This document shows, in pieces, positions 6,748 through 13,372 of a stretch of DNA of 31,864 bases. Source of the DNA: Candidatus Uhrbacteria bacterium (lineage in GTDB: Bacteria; Patescibacteriota; Patescibacteriia; UBA9934); assembly GCA_030688135.1 (NCBI GenBank), contig JAUYIW010000057.1, forward strand, positions 1 through 31,864, read 5' to 3'. Position numbers and translations under genes: made by a program. Numbering within the stretch: position 1 is the first letter of the stretch; each line of letters starts with the position of its first letter. The notes under the pieces were generated by a model that was not told where the DNA came from, made no database searches, and was given only the letters and a program-made list of their open reading frames with translations.

Positions 6748-7131
6748 CTATTTCTCAGCAATCAATCTCCTCATCTTCTGCACTGCTTCTTGAGGTACAA
6801 AGTGGCCGAGAAGTAGGTAATCTGACGCACCAGCCATTCGTGCCTTTTCAATTTCATCTCTATCTCCCATTTGTGCTAAAACAACAATCTTAGTTTTGAG
6901 AATAGTTGGTAATGACCTTAAACGTGCAACTTCTGTTGAAATGTCTACCGCGCATTCAGCGTCGAGAATAATTATTGCCGGACGCATTCTCGTAGCCTTT
7001 CTCTCACCTTCATCCAGCGTTTCGGCTATTTCAACATCCCAGCCATCCAGTTCAAACTTTCTCCCGTAAATTCCAGCCAAATATGGATCGCAAGCAACTA
7101 TTAAGATTGTTAAATCAGAAGGCATAACCAT
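6748..7131 (-). CDS. Degenerate response-regulator receiver protein
   Basis: A 127-aa stand-alone CheY-like domain. The beta1 strand 'LTILIVACDPYLAG' keeps only one acidic residue. The phosphoacceptor equivalent is Asp57 in 'AIIILDAE'. The beta4 Thr/Ser is replaced ('KIVVLAQMG'), and the conserved beta5 Lys is missing ('DYLLLGHF'). No output domain follows. It lies 7 nt downstream of pilM in the pilus operon, where stand-alone receivers are common in CPR pilus clusters. Loss of the switch Thr and Lys suggests phosphorylation-independent binding rather than canonical signalling. An alternative ATG lies 6 nt inside. Confidence 0.8.
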   Translation of the reverse strand: MVMPSDLTILIVACDPYLAGIYGRKFELDGWDVEIAETLDEGERKATRMRPAIIILDAECAVDISTEVARLRSLPTILKTKIVVLAQMGDRDEIEKARMAGASDYLLLGHFVPQEAVQKMRRLIAEK

Positions 7132-7138
7132 TATAAAA

Positions 7139-8299
7139 CTACTTGATTTCTTTCATTGCAAGTCCTGCCGCAACTGAAAATCGTGGTCCAATTTCGTTTA
7201 ATACAGATCTCAAGCCTTCCGGAGCGGCAATTCTAGCCCAAGGGTCTCCAAGATACACGCTTATATTCAACGCTTCGGTAATGAAAGGATCTATTTGAGG
7301 TAATCCGGCAGAGCCTCCGGTAAGTATAATTTTCTCAACCGTTTGGTTCTGATGAAATTCTTGCTGAGCGTATAATTCAAGCGAATATTTTATTTCGTGT
7401 AGAATTGGCATCATTGCCTCTTTCAACACTGGCGGAAGACCGCCCGGAGGTGGTGAAATAGCAAGATCGAGCTTAGTTTGTTCTGCGTCCTCCAAGGAAA
7501 TTCCCATCTGTTTTGAAATCATACTCGTAACACTTGAACCACCGGTCTTAATACTGCGATGCAAAAATGGAAAACCTTCATGCACAATTGTAATATTGGT
7601 TCTTTCATAGCCAATATCCACAATCATGATTCTAGATTTATCATTTCCAACAAGTGAACGAATAAGCGCAAACGCCTCGGTTTCAAGAGACGCCAAATCC
7701 AACTTTGCAGCCTTAAACATTTCTACATACTTCTGAACTAAATCCTTTGGAGCGCCCGAAACCAAGACTCGCATATGCTTCCTATCCTGTGCAAACTCAG
7801 CAGGCTTGTCTACCTCTTTCTCGCCTTCCTTCCCCTTCTCACCTTCTTTCTGCTTCGCATCCTTCTCGGTAGCATGCGCTTTTGGCAACATTTCTTTGTC
7901 GATAACCGTAGAATCTAAAATCATTTCATCGAGCGGTCTTGGCAAAAGCTTTCTAACCTGATTTTCGATCAAAGGCTTAAGGTCCTCTTTTGCGCTACGT
8001 GGCTGAGGAATTGTAATTATTGCATGAAAAACAGAATGACTGGGAAGCGCCGCATTGGCTCGCGTTGATTTCATTCCAGACTCATTGAGAATCCTTCTAA
8101 GCACTTCGCCAGCTTTTTTTGGATCATCAAGAAGTACCTCGGTATGTTTTCCCGGGTCTTTAAAAGATGAGTATCCATAAGTTGAAAGTCGCAAGCGCTT
8201 TCCCTCAGTAATAAACTCAACAGCCTTAATGCCACCGGCACCTACATCAACACCTATTAAACCAGATGTTGATTTTTCTTTTTTTCCAAATAGAGACAT
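7139..8299 (-). CDS. pilM: Type IV pilus assembly ATPase-like protein PilM
   Basis: About 386 aa, with an actin/FtsA-like fold: 'GLIGVDVGAGGIKAVEF' (phosphate 1), 'MIVDIGYERTNITIV' (phosphate 2), 'KIILTGGSAGLPQIDPFI' (adenosine motif). PilM is the cytoplasmic platform of the type IV pilus alignment complex. Start ATG 8299 (MSLFGKKEK) is preferred over one 36 nt upstream because family members begin with this basic membrane-proximal motif. A Lys/Glu-rich low-complexity insert (about residues 146-172) interrupts the fold. pilN, pilO and pilP do not follow; the next genes are a receiver, an inserted four-helix-bundle gene, a pilin and pilD. No Shine-Dalgarno site is visible. Confidence 0.93.
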   Translation of the reverse strand: MSLFGKKEKSTSGLIGVDVGAGGIKAVEFITEGKRLRLSTYGYSSFKDPGKHTEVLLDDPKKAGEVLRRILNESGMKSTRANAALPSHSVFHAIITIPQPRSAKEDLKPLIENQVRKLLPRPLDEMILDSTVIDKEMLPKAHATEKDAKQKEGEKGKEGEKEVDKPAEFAQDRKHMRVLVSGAPKDLVQKYVEMFKAAKLDLASLETEAFALIRSLVGNDKSRIMIVDIGYERTNITIVHEGFPFLHRSIKTGGSSVTSMISKQMGISLEDAEQTKLDLAISPPPGGLPPVLKEAMMPILHEIKYSLELYAQQEFHQNQTVEKIILTGGSAGLPQIDPFITEALNISVYLGDPWARIAAPEGLRSVLNEIGPRFSVAAGLAMKEIK

Positions 8300-8414
8300 A
8301 TTTATAAATGATAAATGCCGAAGCTCAAATTTCAAAACTACTTAAGTTAATAGTAATTTTTGACATTTGGATTTTAATATTTGGCATTGCCTAAAGTATA
8401 TCACAAACCTTGTA

Positions 8415-8840
8415 CTATAGCCCGAGTGCTTCATCGATTGCTTTATTCACTTGCGCATCCGCCTCCTTATTAAACTCACGTCTTACGTGCGAAAATTTAA
8501 TTTCATGAAACGTTTGCCTTAGATTATAAATCTCCAAAAAATACTGAGCTAACTGCGCATTCTTCACTTTATACTCACCATTTAGCTGTTTAACAGCAAG
8601 CTCGGAATCTAACCTTACATCAAGCGACTCAATGCCAAGTTCCTTTGCCTTCTTAATACCAAAAACAATAGCCTGATACTCTGCCTGATTATTAGTGGCC
8701 TTACCTAAATAAATTCCATTCTCGAAAATCCTTTTTCCATTTTCACCTTTCGAGTCAATCTCAAATAAAACAAAACCGGACGCTGCCGGACCAGGATTTC
8801 CTCTTGCACCACCATCTGCATATAACCGAGCTCGCTTCAT
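8415..8840 (-). CDS. rnhA: Ribonuclease HI family protein
   Basis: A 141-aa protein with the complete RNase H catalytic set: Asp9 in 'YADGGARGNPGP', Glu54 in 'TNNQAEYQA', Asp78 in 'RLDSELAVKQL' and Asp128 in 'REFNKEADAQVN'. It hydrolyses the RNA strand of RNA-DNA hybrids. The spacing fits the compact RNase HI branch found in archaea, Firmicutes and CPR (YpdQ-like), which lacks the E. coli basic handle. The start lies 6 nt after an extended -10, so the message is probably leaderless. Confidence 0.92.
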   Translation of the reverse strand: MKRARLYADGGARGNPGPAASGFVLFEIDSKGENGKRIFENGIYLGKATNNQAEYQAIVFGIKKAKELGIESLDVRLDSELAVKQLNGEYKVKNAQLAQYFLEIYNLRQTFHEIKFSHVRREFNKEADAQVNKAIDEALGL

Positions 8841-8846
8841 AAATGA

Positions 8847-8855
8847 ACTATAACA
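8847..8855 (-). promoter_or_regulatory. Extended -10 promoter of rnhA (leaderless)
   Basis: On the minus strand TGT-TATAGT ends 6 nt before the ATG, the same geometry as at ligA. The -35 is poor and there is no Shine-Dalgarno site. Confidence 0.5.
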
Positions 8856-8928
8856 AATGCTGTAATTAAATATGAATCTATTTTATCACGATTCTCGTTA
8901 TCCCGTAACAACCATCGTAGAGGATTCT

Positions 8929-8967
8929 AAAAATAAAAACCCCAGCAACTCTTTCGAGCTACCGGGG
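8929..8967 (-). terminator. Strong rho-independent terminator with GAAA tetraloop
   Basis: On the minus strand a 12-bp stem (8940-8967), including three G-U pairs, closes a GAAA loop and is followed by UUUUUAUUUUU. It belongs to the gene ending at 8974. Confidence 0.92.
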
Positions 8968-8973
8968 CACGTA

Positions 8974-11088
8974 CTACTCCTCATCCGGTTCACGGACTTT
9001 GTAGTAGTGTTCGCGAGCTTTGACATACGAAGCCCAACGCTCCGAAACATCAGCTTCACCTTCGTGAAGCCACTTGAAGACCTGCTCCTCAGTGTACGTA
9101 CTGAATAGCCGTTTCAGAGCATTACGTGCAAGGCCGTATAGCTCCTCGTAGCGCCTGAGCTCCTCACCGGTTCCCACACAATTCCAAGGCGCGTGGTATA
9201 CGTCATCAATCTCCGGATTGAGATACGACTCCTCCCTTGCATCAATCTCAATCGAGAGCACGAACAAGTACCAGAGTTCTTTGCCAACTTGATGGTAAAA
9301 ACTTCTGAAGCCTTCGTTTGTCACTCCAGCGCCTGCCCGATCGTCTCTATGCCGAATCTCGGCGACAAGGTTTTTTTGGAGCGATCTTCGAACGTCTAAA
9401 GCGCCAAAGACGCTCTCTGCCGTTTTCTTGTCCACTCTTCCAATGGCAGTGATAACACCGCTTCGCCAAAGCTTGGCGCTAACCGCCGATGGGCTTCTGA
9501 CAAGTGCCGGAAGATTGGCTTTCAACTCCGCTACTGGCAGAACTTCGGCAAACCTAGCCACAAACTGAGGCGTAAGTTGAACCAACTTGTGATGCACAAG
9601 TCTGCTCATGGTCGCAAGATCAACATCTCTCTCAAGCATCCACTCGAGTGCAAGCTCACAGGTATATGGTAAACAAGCGGGCAGAAAGTCAACTATCACA
9701 TGCCGAGGCAGCACCTCTGCGCTGAGAATTGACTCCATCTCAAGAGTTGGTAATCTGCTCCAGTCGATTTGACTAGCAACCTTGTCCTTCAAAAACTTGA
9801 CCTTCTCACTATTCGAAATTCCTGGCGGATACTTGAATTGCCCTCCGCAAGCAACGTCTAGTGCGGTGTCAGAGTTGAACATTACTTGCTCCTCGCTTAG
9901 CAGCAAGTAGACTACGCTAAGCAATGCATCAGCAATCTCTGTCAGGCTAAGCTTCGACATTCTTGGAATGCTCTGTTGAACAGCGCGCAGAACCACATCT
10001 CGCTCGCTACGGTCATGCTTCCAGCCCCTCTGTTCGATTCTATTGAGTACAGATTCGCTTAGCTCGTCTTGATCGCATCCCTGCCTAAGCAATTCTACAG
10101 CCTCTGTATATTCCTCTAGCGTAACGTAATCCCTGTCAGGACCGTCAATTACCGCAAGAAGAACCTGTGTACCAATCCACGTAGCCTCAATGCTCGTGCC
10201 ACACATTGCGAAAGCTTTCTCAGGAATTGAAACAAGGTTGGTTGGAAGCGAATTGAACGCCTGCAACCCTTGACCAAGTTCCTCCATATACGCGTGAGCA
10301 CCAAGGATGGATTTCACCTCCTTGCAAATTGATTCGGCCAGTGTGGCCGATCGAAAAGCAAAGTCTAATGAAACGTCTAGGAACTCAGTCGCTCTGACCA
10401 AACGGCGGCTACGTATCTCTGCAGATTCGAGAACTTCCACTTGCTGATCAAGAACAAACTCAATGCACCTCTCTTCATAAAATTCATAGAACTCACGAAC
10501 TTCATTTCCAAGAGTACGAGCAGTCTTTACCAAGCGGCCGAAGAACTGAGCGGAAAGCGGTGCCACAATTGCACTCATAATTCCCACACCTTCTTCAGGT
10601 TGTGCAGAAATCTCTTGCTCTGCCTCGCGCGGGTACCCACCTGCAAGCCCTGTCCACGCACCTCGCGTGAGCTGCATGCTAGGCTTCAAGCCCATAAGCA
10701 GCGCCATATTCACAGGACGCACAACTTCTGCTACGAATGCGTCAACAGCCTTTTGCGGGGTATCGAACTCCAAGGCCAGGCCAGCATTTACAAGACGATC
10801 CACTCTTGCGAGTGCGCGCTCGTAATCACTTGGATTGTTTATATTGAGCCCCTCTCCATTCGCAATAGCTGAAGCAAGTCTGTATAGACCGTGCGCAACA
10901 GCAACCTTTGCAGGAAAAGCAGTAAATGTTACCTGTCCAAGCGTAGTACTACCAAGGGTTCCATAACGCCCCAAAAGCTCAACCAAGAAAAGCTCAAAGG
11001 GAGTTGGCTCGGTTGATTCTATGCTAGTATCACTCGACTCTTTTAGCACATGCACGAGTACAGCGCCGTAACTGTTGGTGCGAGTCAT
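8974..11088 (-). CDS. Large orphan, mainly helical soluble protein
   Basis: A 704-aa protein that I cannot assign to a family. The ATG at 11088 is chosen over one 72 nt upstream because GGAG lies 5 nt before it, and the longer start would include the operator-like dyad. There is no signal peptide, no convincing transmembrane segment, no P-loop and no clear catalytic motif. The sequence is rich in Leu, Ala and Glu with long predicted helices ('SLTEIADALLSVVYLLLSEEQ', 'LEEYTEAVELLRQG'), suggesting a helical-repeat or scaffold protein. Its bases are visibly GC-richer than the flanking rnhA and pilus genes. It is a monocistronic unit with a tetraloop terminator. Confidence 0.7.
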   Translation of the reverse strand: MTRTNSYGAVLVHVLKESSDTSIESTEPTPFELFLVELLGRYGTLGSTTLGQVTFTAFPAKVAVAHGLYRLASAIANGEGLNINNPSDYERALARVDRLVNAGLALEFDTPQKAVDAFVAEVVRPVNMALLMGLKPSMQLTRGAWTGLAGGYPREAEQEISAQPEEGVGIMSAIVAPLSAQFFGRLVKTARTLGNEVREFYEFYEERCIEFVLDQQVEVLESAEIRSRRLVRATEFLDVSLDFAFRSATLAESICKEVKSILGAHAYMEELGQGLQAFNSLPTNLVSIPEKAFAMCGTSIEATWIGTQVLLAVIDGPDRDYVTLEEYTEAVELLRQGCDQDELSESVLNRIEQRGWKHDRSERDVVLRAVQQSIPRMSKLSLTEIADALLSVVYLLLSEEQVMFNSDTALDVACGGQFKYPPGISNSEKVKFLKDKVASQIDWSRLPTLEMESILSAEVLPRHVIVDFLPACLPYTCELALEWMLERDVDLATMSRLVHHKLVQLTPQFVARFAEVLPVAELKANLPALVRSPSAVSAKLWRSGVITAIGRVDKKTAESVFGALDVRRSLQKNLVAEIRHRDDRAGAGVTNEGFRSFYHQVGKELWYLFVLSIEIDAREESYLNPEIDDVYHAPWNCVGTGEELRRYEELYGLARNALKRLFSTYTEEQVFKWLHEGEADVSERWASYVKAREHYYKVREPDEE

Positions 11089-11121
11089 TCTGTCTCCAGT
11101 TGTTAAATTGTAATGAGCTGT

Positions 11122-11148
11122 ATTGTCTATTGAATAAACAATGACAAT
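11122..11148. promoter_or_regulatory. Operator-like dyad upstream of the 704-aa orphan
   Basis: ATTGTC (11122-11127) pairs with GACAAT (11143-11148), and nested inside ATTG (11129-11132) pairs with CAAT (11139-11142). It lies 34 nt upstream of the start codon, where a promoter would be expected. On the minus strand TTGTCA within it could be a -35. The binding factor is unknown. Confidence 0.4.
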
Positions 11149-11379
11149 GGCTACCACCATGACTAATACACGTCATAGAAGTAGTTATCGTTATTGTTTA
11201 ACGTGATAATGCGCAAACGGTCCTTAATTTACCTATTCAAGCACGACGTTCAAAACGTTAAATAGACTTCGCCTAGTGCAAACAATTAAATCGTTCTTTC
11301 GATAATGGTAAACGTCTTTGATCTTCAACCCCTAGTCCCTAATCCCTAAAACCTAATCCCTAGTCACAAAGCCCGCTTA
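11149..11379. other. Gene-free spacer with solo repeat
   Basis: No gene is seen between the two orphan units. It contains a weak TTATC...GATAA dyad at about 11183-11208, AT-rich sequence, and the telomere-like repeat at 11327-11363. Confidence 0.5.
11327..11363. repeat. Telomere-like repeat, solo copy, minus orientation
   Basis: CCCTAG, CCCTAATCCCTAAAACC and TAATCCCTAG units. Read on the minus strand this gives GATTAGGTTTTAGGGATTAGG, almost the sequence of the array at 6286-6336. No four-helix-bundle gene is next to it. Confidence 0.75.
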
Positions 11380-11425
11380 GAAAACTAGCCCGGCTCCGCT
11401 CATCCTTAGATGAACAGAACCGGGC
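11380..11425 (-). terminator. Very long-stem rho-independent terminator
   Basis: On the minus strand a continuous 17-bp stem (11388-11425) with several G-U pairs closes a UAAG loop and is followed by UAGUUUUCU. It ends the two-gene unit 12629-11441. Confidence 0.9.
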
Positions 11426-11440
11426 AGTAAGACGCGACCT

Positions 11441-12202
11441 CTAGTAGTCGACTTCGACCGGCACCTCCTGTTCCACTGCCTCGAAGGAGGTCGCCTCCTT
11501 CTTGGTCTGGCGAGCGAGCTCGCGAAGTTTTGCGCTTGCAACTCGCATGAGGTCTTCATCGACCTCGATGAAACCGCCGTTATCGGCGAGTTCCTGCATT
11601 TCAGCGAGTACTCCTTCGTCTTCGCCAAGACCAAGGTTCTCGAGCGCGGCATCCAGACTGCCGTCCTCACTCAAGGCCGACACTGCAGACAACAGGAGCT
11701 GTCGTAACGTGACATCAGATGATATCTCCGTCTCCAGCAGCTCATCAAAATCGGCGCGCTCGCTCAGCTTGCCGCCCCAACAGAGGAGGCGGGTCATCAC
11801 CTCGGCGTACAACGCCGGGCTGTCATCCATGACGTCCATGAGGAGCGCCATCAAGACTGCCTCTTTTGAAGCCACCGCGAACGCTGCGCTAGGCAGGTCA
11901 CCCTGCGCTAGCAGGAGTTCGGCAAGGTGTGAAACCTCGACCTTCTGAGCCAACAGCTCAGCCGATCGAGCATCGGTGTGTTCTCCGACCACAGTTTCGA
12001 GCACCCGTACTCGAATCCCGCGTGACAGTCCACCGTCGCTCATCCTTACATTTCTGACAAGCGCCAAAGCACCATCAGGGTCCGCCCGAACTGCGGCTTT
12101 CGTGACCGGGTCGAACTCATTCCTGAAGAGCTTGGCAGCAGGAACACCGCCCTTTGCGATTGCGGCCACGGCCGCACTTACCTGAATATCAAAGTTGCTC
12201 AC
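11441..12202 (-). CDS. Orphan acidic helical protein
   Basis: A 253-aa protein starting at GTG (MSNFDIQVSAAVAAIAKGG). It is Ala/Leu/Glu-rich with no Lys- or Cys-based motif that I recognise, and has an acidic C-terminus ('EQEVPVEVDY'). It looks like helical-repeat sequence ('LAELLLAQGDLPSAAFAVASKEAVLMALL'-type hairpins). The GTG start follows the previous stop by 1 nt, and its GGAGG ribosome site overlaps the end of that gene, so the two are translationally coupled. The GC content is high (38 of 60 bases in 11461-11520). The function is unknown, probably shared with its partner. Confidence 0.7.
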   Translation of the reverse strand: MSNFDIQVSAAVAAIAKGGVPAAKLFRNEFDPVTKAAVRADPDGALALVRNVRMSDGGLSRGIRVRVLETVVGEHTDARSAELLAQKVEVSHLAELLLAQGDLPSAAFAVASKEAVLMALLMDVMDDSPALYAEVMTRLLCWGGKLSERADFDELLETEISSDVTLRQLLLSAVSALSEDGSLDAALENLGLGEDEGVLAEMQELADNGGFIEVDEDLMRVASAKLRELARQTKKEATSFEAVEQEVPVEVDY

Positions 12203-12203
12203 G

Positions 12204-12629
12204 TTACCTCCAGATGTTTTTGGTTCGTTGTTGTTTTGCTATTTTGAGTACACGCGAAATCTTTCCGCGGAACTCCACACCTTCCTCAAACGTCAGTAGG
12301 CTTTCAAGGAACTGATTGACATAGCCAAAGCCCTGCTTGACTCTGATTGGATCACCGGATTGTTCGACTGAAACACAGCATGACAACAATGCGGCCAAAT
12401 CAGAAGCGAACACCATGACTACCACCCTTCGAGCCATCTCATCTTGGTGCTCCCCAGGTTCGCACCTGAGAAATTTGTTCAGCATAGTAGGCCGAAGATC
12501 TTGCTCCAAATCCACATAGGACTGCAACGCATCCAAGAACTCTGCGTAGAGCTTTTCGTCTGTCTCTCCGTCGGAAACGCCGTCATAAAGATCAGCGTCG
12601 GAATAATCACTTGGGTTGAGTGGTTTCAC
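12204..12629 (-). CDS. Orphan acidic protein, first gene of a coupled pair
   Basis: A 141-aa protein starting at GTG (MKPLNPSDYSDADLYDGVSD). This GTG has GGAG 5 nt upstream. An in-frame ATG at 12665 would give 12 more residues but lies only about 12 nt from the predicted transcription start, with no ribosome site. The N-terminus is strongly acidic, followed by a helical region with a Cys-Cys pair ('LLSCCVSVEQ') and a basic C-terminus ('KIAKQQRTKNIWR'). No family is recognised. It is coupled to the 253-aa orphan and driven by a strong promoter. Confidence 0.65.
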   Translation of the reverse strand: MKPLNPSDYSDADLYDGVSDGETDEKLYAEFLDALQSYVDLEQDLRPTMLNKFLRCEPGEHQDEMARRVVVMVFASDLAALLSCCVSVEQSGDPIRVKQGFGYVNQFLESLLTFEEGVEFRGKISRVLKIAKQQRTKNIWR

Positions 12630-12680
12630 CTGTTCTCCATTTCTTGATGTTAAAGGTCGCTGCATAATTGCAGACGTTTT

Positions 12681-12709
12681 ATACTAGCAATTTTTATGCT
12701 ATTTGTCAA
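12681..12709 (-). promoter_or_regulatory. Strong promoter for the 12629-11441 unit
   Basis: On the minus strand TTGACA (12704-12709), 17 nt, TAGTAT (12681-12686). The -35 box begins immediately after the U tract of the upstream terminator, so the two units are tightly packed but insulated. Confidence 0.8.
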
Positions 12710-12710
12710 G

Positions 12711-12749
12711 TAAAAAACCCGCCAGCATACAGAAGTACGCAAACGGGTT
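12711..12749 (-). terminator. Rho-independent terminator overlapping the stop codon of the J-domain gene
   Basis: On the minus strand a 15-bp stem with one mismatch and a TTCT loop (12716-12749) is followed by TTTTTT. Its 5' arm takes in the last bases of the TAA stop. Confidence 0.9.
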
Positions 12750-13269
12750 ACTTTGGCATCAAGAAAACGAACAAATTGCCCGAATCTGCGCCAAATTTTC
12801 CTTCCGGACCGAGTCCTGAAACTCGTGCCCAAATAGGAGGATTACTGCCTTCTAAAAGGTCAAAATCGATCTTGCTGACCGGAAGCGGAAACCGTGACTC
12901 TAGAATGACGGTCACGCTTGACGCATCAGAACAAACCTTTTCTACTGTGAAAATGTCAGTGCCGGGCGAAGGCTCTTCCGGCGCTTTATTGCGCATTACC
13001 TCTCGCACCCTAATGCCAACCGGATCGCGCGTTAGTAGTTCGCTTACCGTTCGAACGCTCGTACCGCGATCGTATAGACGCCGCTTTTCAGCGTCTACCA
13101 ATACATTGTACGCCGTACGCGCGCGCTCAAACCTTTCTCTGGCAACCGAATTGTCGCCAACAACGTCCGGATGACATCCACGAGCAATGCGTCTGAATGC
13201 CTTTTTGATATCTTTTGCTGACGCATCTCGGGACAAACCGAGAACGTCATAATGTGTCTCGGTGGGCAT
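12748..13269 (-). CDS. J-domain (DnaJ-like) co-chaperone, short form
   Basis: A 173-aa protein with an N-terminal J domain (residues about 5-68): 'THYDVLGLSRDASAKDIKKAF', HPD at 33-35, and 'YNVLVDAEKRRLYDRG'. The HPD motif stimulates the ATPase of DnaK. The Gly/Phe region and the zinc fingers of DnaJ are absent. The C-terminal 100 residues ('GTDIFTVEKVCSDASSVTVI') look beta-rich and are unfamiliar, so this is a specialised class C J-protein rather than DnaJ. AGGAG lies 6 nt before the ATG. The unit is monocistronic and GC-rich like its neighbours. Confidence 0.88.
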   Translation of the reverse strand: MPTETHYDVLGLSRDASAKDIKKAFRRIARGCHPDVVGDNSVARERFERARTAYNVLVDAEKRRLYDRGTSVRTVSELLTRDPVGIRVREVMRNKAPEEPSPGTDIFTVEKVCSDASSVTVILESRFPLPVSKIDFDLLEGSNPPIWARVSGLGPEGKFGADSGNLFVFLMPK

Positions 13270-13300
13270 GACCGTCTCCTAGGTTTATGAACGGAAATAT

Positions 13301-13329
13301 AGATTACCACCATTTTGAAACTTTGTCAA
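13301..13329 (-). promoter_or_regulatory. Promoter of the J-domain gene
   Basis: On the minus strand TTGACA (13324-13329), 17 nt, TAATCT (13301-13306), about 30 nt upstream of the ATG. Confidence 0.75.
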
Positions 13330-13330
13330 T

Positions 13331-13358
13331 AGAAAAGCCGCAGCGTGAAAACTGCGGC
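13331..13358 (-). terminator. Rho-independent terminator of the M20 peptidase gene
   Basis: On the minus strand GCCGCAG pairs with CTGCGGC (13337-13358) around an 8-nt loop, followed by TTTTCT. It directly abuts the -35 of the next gene. Confidence 0.85.
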
Positions 13359-13372
13359 AAAGTGCCATTAGG

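Noticed and set aside
10441..10872. A 143-aa plus-strand frame opposite the 704-aa orphan
   Set aside because: It lies wholly inside the longer frame, which has its own ribosome site and terminator; the composition (Cys/His-rich) is typical of an antisense shadow.
786..11363. True telomere or CRISPR array as an explanation of the TTAGG-type repeats
   Set aside because: The arrays are short, irregular and internal to the sequence, with no spacers of even length and no cas genes.
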